Assembly (NCBI RefSeq): GCF_014170375.1
Contig: NZ_LZZW01000025.1
Coordinates: forward strand, 124,001 to 188,000
Source: Variovorax sp. UMC13
GTDB taxonomy: Bacteria > Pseudomonadota > Gammaproteobacteria > Burkholderiales > Burkholderiaceae_C
Length of the DNA: 64,000 nucleotides
Direction: 5' to 3'
Below are positions 1 through 9,041 of this stretch, one piece after another. Both the position numbers and the translations under genes were made by a program. Below the pieces are notes generated by a model. It had not been told where the DNA came from. It ran no database searches and saw only the letters and a list, made by a program, of their open reading frames with translations. Each line of letters opens with the position of its first letter. Position 1 is the first letter of the stretch.

Positions 1-424
1 CCGGCACGGGCGACATGCGCAGGATGTGTTCCGCACTGCTGCCCATCACCCAGCGGCCGATGCCGCGGCGGCCGTGCGTGCCGATCACGATCAGATCGGC
101 TTTGCAGGATTCGGCCTCCGCGATGACCTGGTCGTGCACGGCGCCCTTGAAGCGGTCGATCAGCACGGTGTCGGCCTCCACGTTCTCCTCGGCCGCCCTG
201 GCCTGCGCAGCCTGGAGCAGCTTCGTGGCGTTGGTGCGCAACTCTTCGAGCCACGTTCCGGCGTAGCCCGCATAGGCGTCCATGGCGAGTGCGAACGACA
301 GCTCGTCGATCACATGCACCAGACGCAGGCGCCCGCCCGTGAGCCTTGCGATCTGGATGGCTTCGGTCAGGCCACGGCTGGACGTGGAACTGCCGTCGAT
401 GGGAACAAGAATTCGCTGGTACAT
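1..424 (-). CDS. Universal stress protein (UspA family), 3' end off the window
   Basis: The reading frame opens at an ATG at 424 and runs leftward off the window edge after about 141 codons, so only the last few residues are missing. The protein begins MYQRILVPIDGSSTSSRG, the usual Usp first strand and nucleotide-binding aspartate. It ends with the Usp ATP-binding signature GTHGRRGIGRWVMGSSAEH. Usp proteins are small cytoplasmic alpha/beta proteins induced by starvation, low oxygen and other stress. It lies divergently from a hemerythrin-like gene, and a second Usp gene sits at 5392, so this is a local stress cluster. Family assignment is secure; the specific stress is not known. Confidence 0.9.
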   Translation of the reverse strand, partial: MYQRILVPIDGSSTSSRGLTEAIQIARLTGGRLRLVHVIDELSFALAMDAYAGYAGTWLEELRTNATKLLQAAQARAAEENVEADTVLIDRFKGAVHDQVIAEAESCKADLIVIGTHGRRGIGRWVMGSSAEHILRMSPVP

Positions 425-548
425 GGCACGACTCCGGTGTGTGGATTGGATCGCTCCAGTATCCGGATCTGCATGGGCCCGGGGTTGATCTGGCGCAAGC
501 CCGCGCACGGCGAAAGCGCGACCCTTGAGGCTTGCAGAGGAAGAGCCC

Positions 549-1133
549 ATGACCCATTCCACCGTTCGCACCATTCGCCAGGAGCACGCCGCGCTGTCGG
601 CCATGCTCCGATCCATCGTCCGGTTGCTCGAGCAGCATCGCAAGCAGAATACCTTGCCCGATTTCGCGACGCTGCGCGCCATGCTGTTCTACGTGGACGA
701 GTTCCCCGAGAAGCGCCATCACCGCAAGGAGACCGAACTGCTGTTTCCCAAGCTGCGCGCCCGCACGCCAATGTCGCGCGACCTACTGGACAAGCTTGAC
801 GGGGATCATGCGCGCGGCGAGCGTAGGATCCGCGAGGTCGAGCACACGCTGCTTGCGTTCGAGATGCTCGGCGAATCGCGTCGCGAAGCGTTCGAGCGAA
901 CGGTCGGCGAATACGTTAACTTCTATCTGGGCCACATGGCGCTCGAGGAGCGCGAGATCCTCCCGCTGGCCGAGCGCGTGCTGACCGAGGACGATTGGCA
1001 CGACCTGGACCAGGCCTTCGCGCAGAACCGCGACCCGCTGACCGGGCACGTGGCGGACTTCGAATACGCCGCGCTCTTCACGCGCATCGTGAACGTCGTT
1101 CCCGCGCCCATCGGATTGGGGCCGGCCCTTTGA
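549..1133 (+). CDS. Hemerythrin (HHE cation-binding) domain protein
   Basis: This 194-residue protein is taken from the ATG at 549, which has an AGAGGAAG ribosome binding site. An upstream TTG at 525 is in frame but poorer. The spaced His/Glu ligands of a hemerythrin four-helix bundle are visible: EH near the N-terminus, HHRKE in the second helix, DHARGE in the middle and HMALEE in the last part. Proteins of this type bind a di-iron centre and act in oxygen, nitric oxide or iron handling in the cytoplasm. It is divergent from the universal stress gene at 424, which fits a stress role. The exact ligand is unknown. Confidence 0.85.
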   Translation: MTHSTVRTIRQEHAALSAMLRSIVRLLEQHRKQNTLPDFATLRAMLFYVDEFPEKRHHRKETELLFPKLRARTPMSRDLLDKLDGDHARGERRIREVEHTLLAFEMLGESRREAFERTVGEYVNFYLGHMALEEREILPLAERVLTEDDWHDLDQAFAQNRDPLTGHVADFEYAALFTRIVNVVPAPIGLGPAL

Positions 1134-1164
1134 TCCTGCGGCCGGTGTGCCGCGGATTGACAGC

Positions 1165-2815
1165 TCAACGCCCCGCCACGTAGCTGCCCGGCGCGTCGCA
1201 AAGCGGCGGCAGTCCGCGCCGGACCGCACCCAGCGCCGGCGGACGCCGTCTCGGCCCCGAGTGTCCGAGCAGCCACTGCTGGAAGCCTGGCCACCACGAT
1301 CCCTCGATTCGGCTCGACATGTCCAGGAATTCATCCGGAGCGATGAAGGCACCGTTCGCTGGCCGTCGCAGCATCCGGTGGCTGCGGTGCGCGTGCCCCG
1401 GCTCGCTCAGGATGCCCGCGTTGTGGCCTCCTTCGGTCAGCACGAAGGTCAGGTCGGTGTCGCACAGCAGGCTGAACTTGTAGACCGACCGCCATGGCGC
1501 CACGTGGTCGGTGCGCGTGCCGAGCAGGAACACCGGCACATCGATATCGTTGAGCGACACCGGTCGCCCGTCCACGAGATAGCGGCCCTCTGCCAACGCG
1601 TTGTCCAGGAACAGCTGGCGCAGGTAGTCCGCATGCATGCGGTAGGGCATGCGCGTGCCGTCGGCGTTCCAGGCCATCAGGTCGCTCATGGGAACGCGTT
1701 CGCCCATCAGGTAGTTGCGCACCATGGGGCCCCAGACGAGATCGCCGGGACGCAGCGCCTGGAACGCGACTGCCATTTGCGCCGAATCCAGGTAGCCCTG
1801 GCGCGACATGATGTCTTCCAGGAAGGCGAGCTGGCTCTCGTCGATGAACAGGCCGATCTCCCCGGGCTCGGTGAAATCGGTCTGTGCGGCCAGCAGCGCA
1901 AGCGAGGCGAGGCGGCCGTCACAGTCGCGCGCCATCGCCGCCGCGGCGATGGCCATCAGCGTGCCGCCCAGGCAATAGCCCACGGCGTGCACGCGGCGCC
2001 GCGGCAGCACCGCGTCGATGGCATCGAGGCTCGCGCGGATGCCCAGGCGCAGGTAGTCGGCCATGCCGAGTTGCGCATCGGCGGCGCCGGGATTCTTCCA
2101 CGAGATCGCGAACACCGTGTGCCCGCGCTCGATCAAGTAGCGCACCAGCGAATTGTGGGGCGACAGGTCGAGCACGTAGTACTTCATGATCCACGCGCTC
2201 ACGACGAGCACCGGCTCGGCATGTACCGTCGGCGTCGCTGGCGCGTACTGGATGAGCTCGATGAGTTCGTTGCGCAGGATGACCTTGCCGGGCGTGACTG
2301 CAACTTCATGCCCGGGCCTGAATGCCTCGGCACCCGCGGGCGACAGTCCGAGGGTCTGGCGCCCGAGATCTTCCGCCCAGTGCGCCGCGCCAGCGAGCAG
2401 GTTGGCGCCGCCGGTGGCAGCGGTTCGTTGCAGCACCTGCGGATGGTCGCGATGGCGTTGGCGGGCGAGGCCACTGGCGCACCGCGAAGGCCACCAACTG
2501 CTCGTGGTGCCGGTCGACGCCGCGCACGCCGTGAACGAGGTCCAGCAGCCTTCGCCCAGCGGTCTCGAAGGCGTCGCGGTACAGGCTGAATGGCCATGCC
2601 GCCCAGTCGGGCACCGCGAGCCGCGGATCGTGCGCCAGCGGCTCGGCGCCCGGAGCGGCGTTGCGCAGGGCGACCTCGGCCGCGTGTCCGGGCTGGGGGG
2701 CGAAATGCAGCGCCCAGTCGGAGCAGGCCAGCATCAACGCCACAGGCGACACGGCACCGCCCAACCGGCCCCAGGCCGCGTGGAGGGATCGATCGAGTTC
2801 GCTGGACTCGTTCAC
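1165..2815 (-). pseudogene. Class I poly-beta-hydroxyalkanoate synthase (PhaC-like) split by two frameshifts
   Basis: The N-terminal part reads from a GTG at 2815 (MNESSELDRS...) to RQW near 2472. The C-terminal part reads in another frame from about 2455 (HRDHPQVLQRTAATGGANLL) to the stop at 1165. Together they give about 550 residues, near the usual class I PhaC length. The catalytic set is present: lipase-like box GYCLGG with the Cys nucleophile, Asp in RTDHVAPW and His in GGHNAG. Between the parts, single bases seem to be missing near 2470 and near 2444, and the short middle stretch SPANAIAT is in the third frame. PhaC polymerises hydroxyacyl-CoA into storage granules. It starts 3 bases after the DksA-like gene. 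Real inactivation or sequencing error cannot be told apart here. Confidence 0.75.
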
Positions 2816-2818
2816 TTG

Positions 2819-3193
2819 TCAACGCCCGCCGCGCGCTTCCAGCGCCGCCTGGCAAGCCGTGCAGCGGATCGCGGCCGGCTGGGCCAGGAGCCGTGCGCGA
2901 GGAATCTCGCCGCCACAGTCTTCGCAGATGCCGTAGTGGCCGCTCGCCAGGCGCGCGAGCGCGTGCTCGATCTCGTCGAGCCGCGCACGATCGACCTCGG
3001 CTTCGGCCATCTGCACGTCGCTGGCGCGTTCGGCCTCGGCCTCGTCGGCATGGGTCTTCACGTCGTGATCGCCTTCGGCCAGCGCGGCCTGGGCCGAAGG
3101 CGCCGAGGCACGGAGCTCGTCGAGCACCTGCTGCTTCATCGTCTCGAGTTGCCGCTGCAGTGCGTGGCGGTCGGTGGTGTCCAGGGATTGCAT
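2819..3193 (-). CDS. TraR/DksA-family zinc finger protein
   Basis: This protein has 124 residues starting MQSLDTTDRHALQ. The start chosen is the ATG at 3193; a longer frame to 3247 adds only low-complexity residues. An N-terminal helical region, likely coiled coil, holds the run DEAEAERASDVQMAEAEVDRA. The C-terminal four-cysteine zinc finger CEDCGG...CTAC follows, typical of DksA/TraR. DksA-type proteins enter the RNA polymerase secondary channel, but many short homologues are uncharacterised. It lies between the HtrA-like gene and the PHA synthase on the same strand and may be cotranscribed with them. Confidence 0.85.
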   Translation of the reverse strand: MQSLDTTDRHALQRQLETMKQQVLDELRASAPSAQAALAEGDHDVKTHADEAEAERASDVQMAEAEVDRARLDEIEHALARLASGHYGICEDCGGEIPRARLLAQPAAIRCTACQAALEARGGR

Positions 3194-3247
3194 GGTGAAT
3201 GTCCTTGCGATGAAATGGCCACGGCGGCGGGAGGAATTGGCCGGCAC

Positions 3248-4699
3248 TCAGGAGCGGCTGCGGCGGGTGACGGGAACGCGAACCGCCACATAGGCCAACC
3301 GGCGGTCGCGCATCACCAGCAGGGCGACCGTCTTCCCGGGCGGCACCTCCGCCAGGCCTTGGCTGAAATCGTCCAGGCGATAGAGCTTGGACGTATTCAG
3401 CGCCACGACGACATCGCCCGCGCGGATGCCCTCGCTGCGCGCGAGACCGGCGGCCTCGCGCACGATCAGCCCGCTGTCCAGGCCGAGCTGCAGGCGCTGC
3501 GCAGGCGAGAGGTCGCCGAGGCTCAAGCCCAGCCCGTCGCTCCATTCGGGCGCCGCGGCGGCGAAGCTGCTCTCGGGCGACGCGGGTTGCGCACGCAGCG
3601 AGACCTGCAGCAGGCGGTGGGCGCCGCTGCGCCACACCTCCAGTTGCATGCGGCTGCCCGGCTCGCGCTGCGCAACCTCCTGCGGAAGGTCGGTGAAGTG
3701 CGCCAGCGGCTTGCCGTCCAGCGCCAGCACCGCATCGCCCTGCGCAAGGCCCGCGGCCAGTGCGGGGCTGCCGGCCTCGACCCGCACGACCAGTGCGCCG
3801 GCGGACGACGGCAGCCCGAAGGACTGCGCCAGCGCCGGGGTCACTTCCTGGAACTGCGCGCCCAGCCAGGCCCGGCGCACGGCGCCGTGTTCGCGCAGCT
3901 GCCCGGCGATGCGCATCGCCAGGTTGATCGGCACGGCGAACGACAGGCCCATGTAGCCGCCGCTGCCGCTGTAGATCATCGAGTTGATGCCCACCATCTC
4001 GCCGCGGCTGTTGAAGAGCGGGCTGCCCGAGCTGCCGGGGTTGATGGCGACATCGGTCTGGATGAAAGGGATTTCTCCGGCGCCGCCCATCACACGTCCG
4101 ACCGCGCTCACGACGCCGGCCGTCACGCTGCCGTGGAAGCCGAAGGGCGAGCTGATCGCCGCGACCCAGTCGCCAGGGCCGAGCGCCGCGGAGTCGCCGA
4201 TCACGGCCACCGGCAATGCGGTGGCCTCGATCTTCAGGAGGCCGACGTCGGTACGGCGGTCCACGCCGACCACGTGCGCGCGGAAGCGGCGTCCGTCGTC
4301 CAGCTGGACCTGGGCCTCGTCGATGTTCGTGATCACGTGGGCGCTGGTGAGGATCAGGCCGTCGCTGTCGATGATCACGCCCGAGGCGAGGTCGCGGATC
4401 TGGCTGATCCGCGCGCTGGCCGCGAGCGGCCAGGCCAGCCGGTCGGCGAAGTCGTGCTCGGGGATGATCTCGAGTTCGATCTCCCCGTCGCTTTCGTCGC
4501 GTCCGATGCGCAGCGTGCTGATGTCGACCACCGAGGTGCTGCGGCCGGCGACCAGGGACGAGAACCCGGCAGGCGCGGGCGCGATGGCGGTGGCGACCCC
4601 GGGCGCGGGCGCTGCCGCGGCGCAAGCGCCGAGCAGCCACGCGCTGGCGGCGAGCGCACAAGCAAGGCGCGCGATGTGGAGGAGCCCGGGGGTATTCAC
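3248..4699 (-). CDS. HtrA/DegP-like serine protease with PDZ domains, predicted lipoprotein
   Basis: The protein has 483 residues from a GTG start at 4699. The N-terminus has a hydrophobic signal ending in the lipobox LLGAC, so it is probably anchored in the envelope. The trypsin-like domain carries the triad: His in TSAHVI, Asp in RTDVGLL and Ser in NPGSSGSPL. Two PDZ-like regions follow, one after AWLGAQF and one near GIRAGDVVVALNTSKL. DegP/MucD-type proteases degrade or refold damaged periplasmic proteins. The lipoprotein signal is unusual for classical DegP. It lies 18 bases downstream of the flavodoxin gene. Confidence 0.88.
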   Translation of the reverse strand: MNTPGLLHIARLACALAASAWLLGACAAAAPAPGVATAIAPAPAGFSSLVAGRSTSVVDISTLRIGRDESDGEIELEIIPEHDFADRLAWPLAASARISQIRDLASGVIIDSDGLILTSAHVITNIDEAQVQLDDGRRFRAHVVGVDRRTDVGLLKIEATALPVAVIGDSAALGPGDWVAAISSPFGFHGSVTAGVVSAVGRVMGGAGEIPFIQTDVAINPGSSGSPLFNSRGEMVGINSMIYSGSGGYMGLSFAVPINLAMRIAGQLREHGAVRRAWLGAQFQEVTPALAQSFGLPSSAGALVVRVEAGSPALAAGLAQGDAVLALDGKPLAHFTDLPQEVAQREPGSRMQLEVWRSGAHRLLQVSLRAQPASPESSFAAAAPEWSDGLGLSLGDLSPAQRLQLGLDSGLIVREAAGLARSEGIRAGDVVVALNTSKLYRLDDFSQGLAEVPPGKTVALLVMRDRRLAYVAVRVPVTRRSRS

Positions 4700-4717
4700 G
4701 TCGAGCCGTCTCCGGCG

Positions 4718-5245
4718 TCAGGTCGACTGCGGCGACAGCGTGACGGGACGCACCACGGCATGCGAGTCCTCCGCTTCGCGCACCGCGTTGCCGAAGGCCT
4801 GCAGGCGGGCAGCGCAACTGCCGTCGTCGGCCTCGCGCTGGGTCACCGCGGCGCTCAGGATGGGCGCGCGCGCCAGGCGTTTGCCGATCTCCGCGGCCGC
4901 ATTGGGCGCTCCTTGCCCACCCATGACCGAGAGCACCGCAACGTCGGGAAGACGATCGCGCTGGCGTGCGACAAAGCTGCGCATGGGCCCGGCCAGGCGC
5001 ATCATCCAGATCGGCGAGACGAGCACCACCGCATCGAAGTCGCTGGGCGGCGGGCCGTCGTAGCGGATGGCCGGCTGGCGCTGCAACAGCGAGTCGAGCA
5101 CGCAGCGCCAGCTGCCCATGGCGCCGCTGCGCCGGCGCGCATCGGTGATCTCGGCCAGGGGCCAGCCCTGCTGGCTGCACAGCACTTGTGCAACCCGGCG
5201 CGAGGTGCCGGTGTAGGAATAGACGATGACCAGGACATTGTTCAT
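4718..5245 (-). CDS. Flavodoxin-family protein
   Basis: The protein has 175 residues starting MNNVLVIVYSYTGTSRRVAQ, where the YSYTGTS loop matches the phosphate-binding loop for FMN. Later segments VVLVSPIWMMRLAGPMRSF and VLSVMGGQGAPN correspond to the second and third flavin-binding loops. It is therefore a probable cytoplasmic FMN-binding electron carrier or NAD(P)H-quinone reductase-like protein; the partner is unknown. It is divergent from the Usp gene at 5392 and upstream of the HtrA-like gene. Confidence 0.85.
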   Translation of the reverse strand: MNNVLVIVYSYTGTSRRVAQVLCSQQGWPLAEITDARRRSGAMGSWRCVLDSLLQRQPAIRYDGPPPSDFDAVVLVSPIWMMRLAGPMRSFVARQRDRLPDVAVLSVMGGQGAPNAAAEIGKRLARAPILSAAVTQREADDGSCAARLQAFGNAVREAEDSHAVVRPVTLSPQST

Positions 5246-5391
5246 GACTGCCTCTTGGCTTTGCTGCGTTGTGTGTCATCAATGTAGGCATCAAGGTGCT
5301 TCGAAGCATTGATGTGGCGCAAGGCGACCTGCGGTCGTTCGACGATCATCGATTGGTGCGCCGGGGGTGCAATCCTGACGAAGGAATCAAC

Positions 5392-5814
5392 ATGAAGATT
5401 CTGCTTGCCGTCGATGGCAGCGACTACACGAAGCGCATGCTGGCGTGCCTGCTCGCCCACAAGGAGTGGGTCAATACGGGCCAAGCGATCACGGTCTTCC
5501 ATTCGGTAGAGCCATTGCCGCACCGCGCCGCAGCCTTCGCGGAGCCCGCCGTGGTGCACGGCTATTACGAGGACGATGCACGCATGGTGCTTGACCCGGT
5601 ACGCAACTTGCTGGCCAAGCATGACATCCAGGCGCGCTTCGAACACCGCATCGGCCGTCCTGGGGTGGAGATCGCGGCATTTGCTGAAAAGGGCGGCTTC
5701 GATCTGCTGGTCATGGGATCGCGAGGCCACGGCGCCCTGGCAGGCCTCGTGCTCGGGTCCGTCGCCACCAAAGTGCTGGCCGCGTGCACCGTGCCGGTGC
5801 TGCTGGTGCGCTGA
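5392..5814 (+). CDS. Universal stress protein (UspA family)
   Basis: The protein has 140 residues from the ATG at 5392, preceded by GAAGGAA. It begins MKILLAVDGSDYTKRM and ends with the Usp nucleotide-binding motif MGSRGHGALAGLVLGSVATKVLA followed by VPVLLVR. The frame extends upstream without a good start, so the ATG with the ribosome binding site is preferred. It is a cytoplasmic stress protein, the second in this window. Confidence 0.93.
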   Translation: MKILLAVDGSDYTKRMLACLLAHKEWVNTGQAITVFHSVEPLPHRAAAFAEPAVVHGYYEDDARMVLDPVRNLLAKHDIQARFEHRIGRPGVEIAAFAEKGGFDLLVMGSRGHGALAGLVLGSVATKVLAACTVPVLLVR

Positions 5815-6499
5815 ATGAAGGCACCCACACTTTTGCGAAGGTTGGTCGTCGCCGCTGCAAGTGCCTTTGCGCTGGCCGCCACAACGAATGTGGCATCTCG
5901 AACGCGTTCTTGCCAGGATCGCGCGCTGTCCGCTTCGCAGAGCATCGACTTCGTGGCGGCTGCTGCGCGACAGTCGCCCGCTGTGGTGCGCACGCGGCGA
6001 TGCAGACATCGTGCGAAAACCCGTTGGGCATTCCGATGTGCACGAGACTCGCTTCGGACTCGATCTCGCCGAACGCAAGGGCGCGCTGGGCATCGACCTT
6101 CAAGAGGCCTGACCTCTACGTGCAAGGCGTCTCAGGGGGGGCTAGCGGGCAGGGCTGCGCCAGAGAGACGCGATTGTCGCGGTCAACGACGTGCGCGTGG
6201 CACTCCAGAGTTTTCTGCGCTTCGTGTGACCGCACAAGTCCTTGTGTTGCTGAGTTCGAGGGGGAAGCCCGAGGTCGCTGAAAGAATGAATTTTTGCCAA
6301 GGGCTGTATGCTGGAGAGGGCTCAGAAGTACTGTAGCGTGCCGTTGCGAAGCGCTTCATCGCGAAGGGCTGATTGACGGTAAAAGCGACGGTACATAGCT
6401 CGTTCGACCCCGCCAGATCCCATTAACCATGCGGGTTAGCGAGACCTATTGATGATCGAGTGGGAGTGAGGGGCGAAAGCACTGGCTACGCCTGTCGCG
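5815..6499. other. Long non-coding stretch with gene remnants
   Basis: These 685 bases hold no convincing intact gene. At 6146-6229 a short plus-strand frame bounded by stops reads RAGLRQRDAIVAVNDVRV, which resembles part of a PDZ domain like those of HtrA proteases. The plus-strand frame ending at 6112 finishes with a protein-like tail (RFGLDLAERKGALGIDLQEA) whose upstream part is not protein-like. Both look like decayed gene ends. The rest shows no recognisable signal. Confidence 0.4.
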
Positions 6500-7066
6500 A
6501 TGAAAAACTTACACAGGTTTTTCTTTGCGATTCGGCCTGACGCCGAAGCCAGGTCGATGGCGGTCGATGCAACGCAACGACAAATGGATGCACACGCCTT
6601 GTCCGGTGGTCGTGTTCCGCCGGGGCGTTTGCACGCCACGCTCTACTTGTTGGGCGACTATGAGGATGTACCGCACGAACTGCTGCGCTTGGCGAAGGAG
6701 GTGGGTGGCAGGATCGAGATGGCGCCGTTTGGTGTCGGCTTCGACCGTATCGGCAGCTTGGGAGGCGCGGGCATGGGTGGCCTGGCGCTGACCGGTGCTG
6801 CAGAACTGAAGGAGCTGCGCCAGTTTCAACGCGCCCTGGCATCGGCGATGAAAGCTTCGGGGATCGGCCACCCCATTCGCAAGCGTTTCAACCCTCATGT
6901 GAGCTTGCTCTATTGCGATGAACAGGTGCCCCGCGAACCGATCGCGCCGATTCGCTGGCGAGTCGACGAGCTGGTATTGATAGACAGCCTCGTAGGCCGC
7001 GGCACACATGTCGTATTGGGCAGATGGCCATTGCAAAGCCGCCAGATGGATTTCAGCGATTGGTGA
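6500..7066 (+). CDS. thpR: RNA 2',3'-cyclic phosphodiesterase (2H phosphoesterase, ThpR/LigT)
   Basis: The protein has 188 residues with both HxT/Sx motifs of the 2H phosphoesterase superfamily: HATLYLLG near residue 50 and HVSLLYCD near residue 134. The N-terminal FFFAIRPDAEAR matches the ThpR pattern. ThpR hydrolyses 2',3'-cyclic phosphate ends of RNA to 2'-phosphate and can reverse 2'-5' ligation in vitro. Its length agrees with the family. It converges on the AbiEii-like toxin gene and seems independently transcribed. Confidence 0.88.
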   Translation: MKNLHRFFFAIRPDAEARSMAVDATQRQMDAHALSGGRVPPGRLHATLYLLGDYEDVPHELLRLAKEVGGRIEMAPFGVGFDRIGSLGGAGMGGLALTGAAELKELRQFQRALASAMKASGIGHPIRKRFNPHVSLLYCDEQVPREPIAPIRWRVDELVLIDSLVGRGTHVVLGRWPLQSRQMDFSDW

Positions 7067-7093
7067 CGCCCGGCCGTGGTGAGGCGCAGTGCG

Positions 7094-8113
7094 TCAAGCC
7101 AGGCTTGTCGTATTCGCTTTGCGTTCAATGGTGCCGCATCGATCCATCAGTACTTCAAAGGGCTCGACCTCGTCGAGGAACAGGCCATCATCGATCATGT
7201 GCTGGTAGTCGGTGGCCAACTTGGCCAGGGCACCGTCGTCGGGAATGAGGCTGAGCCCGCCTGCGACTGCGGCGTGGTAGTCGATCAGTCCACCATCCAG
7301 GTTCTTCTCCGCAAAGAAGATGCTCTTGTGATCGGCCACCGCGTTCGCCAGCGCCGCGTCCGCAATCGCCGAGTCGGCGAAGCCGGCGGCATCCAGCCGC
7401 GTTACGTCGTGCCAATGGCGAGCGAATCTATCCCCGCCTCGAAAGGCACCTTGCGTGCAGAAGACGTGAATCGCGGTAGCTTTTTCCCAGAAAGTCCGCT
7501 CGGCACGCATCACCCTTGACGTCGCTTCGGGAAACTTGACGCCCTGCAGGTGTGCGGCTGCATCGCAGTGAACGGAGCGCAGTTCACTGGGCTCGCCGGT
7601 GGATCGCGCGCCAAATTCGAGCATGACTGCCGACGCGACATAACCCGTTCCCGAGGCCAAGGGCGTGTAGTCGATGAACACCTTGTCGTCTTCGGCTCGG
7701 ACCGTAGCGGGCAGGCCGTGCTGTCCAAGGTCTTGCTGGAGCAGCGGAACGACATCGGTGGCCACCCAGTCAGCCAAACGGGCGCGGATCTCCTTGCTCC
7801 ACTTCTTTTCCTGGCTCTTGCTGGCCGGGAGCGGCACACCCGCATCACCGATCAGATCAGCGGCGATGGCGCGGATGTCGTAGGTGAGATCCACGTCCTC
7901 CGAGAACCGCTGGATGACGCCATAGGCCTTCGACAGGGAGGTGCCACCCTTGAAGACAAGATGCGGCGCATAGGGCGCGGCGAAGAGGTGCCGCAGGGAC
8001 CAGACCACCCAAACGTCCTTTTCCAGCAGGTGGGGAGGGCGCCCAGACGCATCGGCGGCCTGGACAAGGACCTCCAGGCGTTCGTCGGCAGAGAGCTCGA
8101 AGAACTCAGCCAT
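7094..8113 (-). CDS. AbiEii/AbiGii-family nucleotidyltransferase toxin
   Basis: The protein has 339 residues. The nucleotidyltransferase core is visible: FKGGTSLSKAYG near residue 54, then RFSEDVDLTYD with paired acidic metal ligands, and later the conserved ERTFWEKATAIH segment with Arg/Glu/Lys. AbiEii toxins are the effector of type IV toxin-antitoxin and abortive infection systems and transfer nucleotides to cellular targets such as tRNA. The start overlaps the end of the antitoxin gene by 8 bases, so the pair is translationally coupled. Family is firm; phage-defence activity is inferred. Confidence 0.88.
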   Translation of the reverse strand: MAEFFELSADERLEVLVQAADASGRPPHLLEKDVWVVWSLRHLFAAPYAPHLVFKGGTSLSKAYGVIQRFSEDVDLTYDIRAIAADLIGDAGVPLPASKSQEKKWSKEIRARLADWVATDVVPLLQQDLGQHGLPATVRAEDDKVFIDYTPLASGTGYVASAVMLEFGARSTGEPSELRSVHCDAAAHLQGVKFPEATSRVMRAERTFWEKATAIHVFCTQGAFRGGDRFARHWHDVTRLDAAGFADSAIADAALANAVADHKSIFFAEKNLDGGLIDYHAAVAGGLSLIPDDGALAKLATDYQHMIDDGLFLDEVEPFEVLMDRCGTIERKANTTSLA

Positions 8114-8702
8114 GCGACACCAGCGCGCTCACTTCCTGCGCCATCCAGGTCGGCAGGCGCGCACGTGCCGACGCCACTTCCTTCATCTCGGCCGGCGGCA
8201 GTTTGGCGCGCAGTGCCCGCAGCGCAGCGCCGGCCTTTTCAGGCCCCAACCAGGCCAGCGCCCGCACCACGTCGCCGGAGGCGCGGCCAGGAAAGATCAA
8301 TTGCCATACAGGCGCATGCCGCAATTCCACGGTCTGCGCCCCAAGCTTCAAGCGACGGCTCGGGCCTGACGTCAGGTAGACGGCTCGCATAGGTACCTGG
8401 GTGGTGAGGCCGAGCGCGTTGGCGGCGGACGCGCCATGCAACACGATGGTTTCTCCACGCTGACTGGCCAGCCCCTCGACCATCTTGACGGTCGAGGGTG
8501 CACGGGAACCGAAGCGGCTCTCGACCGGCAGGACATAGATGCCGCGGCCCGCGCGCAGCAGGGAGCCCCTCTGCACAAGCCGAGACAGAACCTGGTCCAC
8601 GGCGGCTCGGTTCCCCAAGTGCAGCAGCTCCTTTGCGACCAAGGGCGTGCCTTCCGGCAACCCGGCGGCGTGCTCTAAGACTTGTTTGGCGAGGGTCTGC
8701 AT
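8106..8702 (-). CDS. AbiEi/DUF6088-like antitoxin and autorepressor
   Basis: The protein has 198 residues from the ATG at 8702; an upstream in-frame extension to 8792 has no support. The N-terminal half looks like a winged helix (VDQVLSRLVQRGSLLRAGRGIYVLP), as in AbiEi antitoxins, and the C-terminal half is a helical domain (GPEKAGAALRALRAKLP). In AbiE systems the antitoxin gene comes first, neutralises the toxin and represses the operon through inverted repeats. A matching inverted repeat lies just upstream. Confidence 0.82.
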   Translation of the reverse strand: MQTLAKQVLEHAAGLPEGTPLVAKELLHLGNRAAVDQVLSRLVQRGSLLRAGRGIYVLPVESRFGSRAPSTVKMVEGLASQRGETIVLHGASAANALGLTTQVPMRAVYLTSGPSRRLKLGAQTVELRHAPVWQLIFPGRASGDVVRALAWLGPEKAGAALRALRAKLPPAEMKEVASARARLPTWMAQEVSALVSHG

Positions 8703-9041
8703 GACGGCCACTGTTTGAGTGTTAGAAGTATGAAGTAGTTTCTGACACTTATCAAGCCATGGGTGTCTTGCATTGGTGTGAGAGGTGAGCACCGCTGTTA
8801 CAGCCCGCTGCGATCGTTGACGATTGATGCGCAGGAGTAGCTATCCCGCAAAGCAAGTCCATCTCCCGCGCCATTAATGCCCCAGTTTTCTGGCGGTAGA
8901 AGTGACGGCAAGTACGAGGTCCCGACCCCGCACAGCAAGCATTCATGCGGGTTTCCGGCTTTCAGAAACTATCGAGTAGGAGGGAACTCCCGTTCGGTTG
9001 AATCCGTGCACTGAAGCTGGCACGGCCCGGCAGATCCGGAA
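8703..9041. other. Intergenic region without a recognised gene
   Basis: Apart from the inverted repeat at 8719-8748, these 339 bases show nothing I can assign. A 64-codon minus-strand frame at 8752-8946 is cysteine-rich with no family resemblance and is treated as chance. Confidence 0.4.
8719..8748. promoter_or_regulatory. Inverted repeat, probable antitoxin operator
   Basis: GTGTTAGAA at 8719-8727 and TTCTGACAC at 8740-8748 form arms with one mismatch and a 12-base spacer. The repeat sits 16 bases upstream of the antitoxin start, where AbiEi-type autorepressors bind. Confidence 0.55.

Noticed and set aside
2186..5309. Very long open frames of over 1000 codons on both strands
   Set aside because: They are Arg/Ala/His-rich shadow frames across several recognised genes (PHA synthase, DksA-like, HtrA-like, flavodoxin).
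8752..8946. Minus-strand 64-codon frame near the antitoxin gene
   Set aside because: Cysteine- and Arg-rich with no ribosome binding site or family resemblance.
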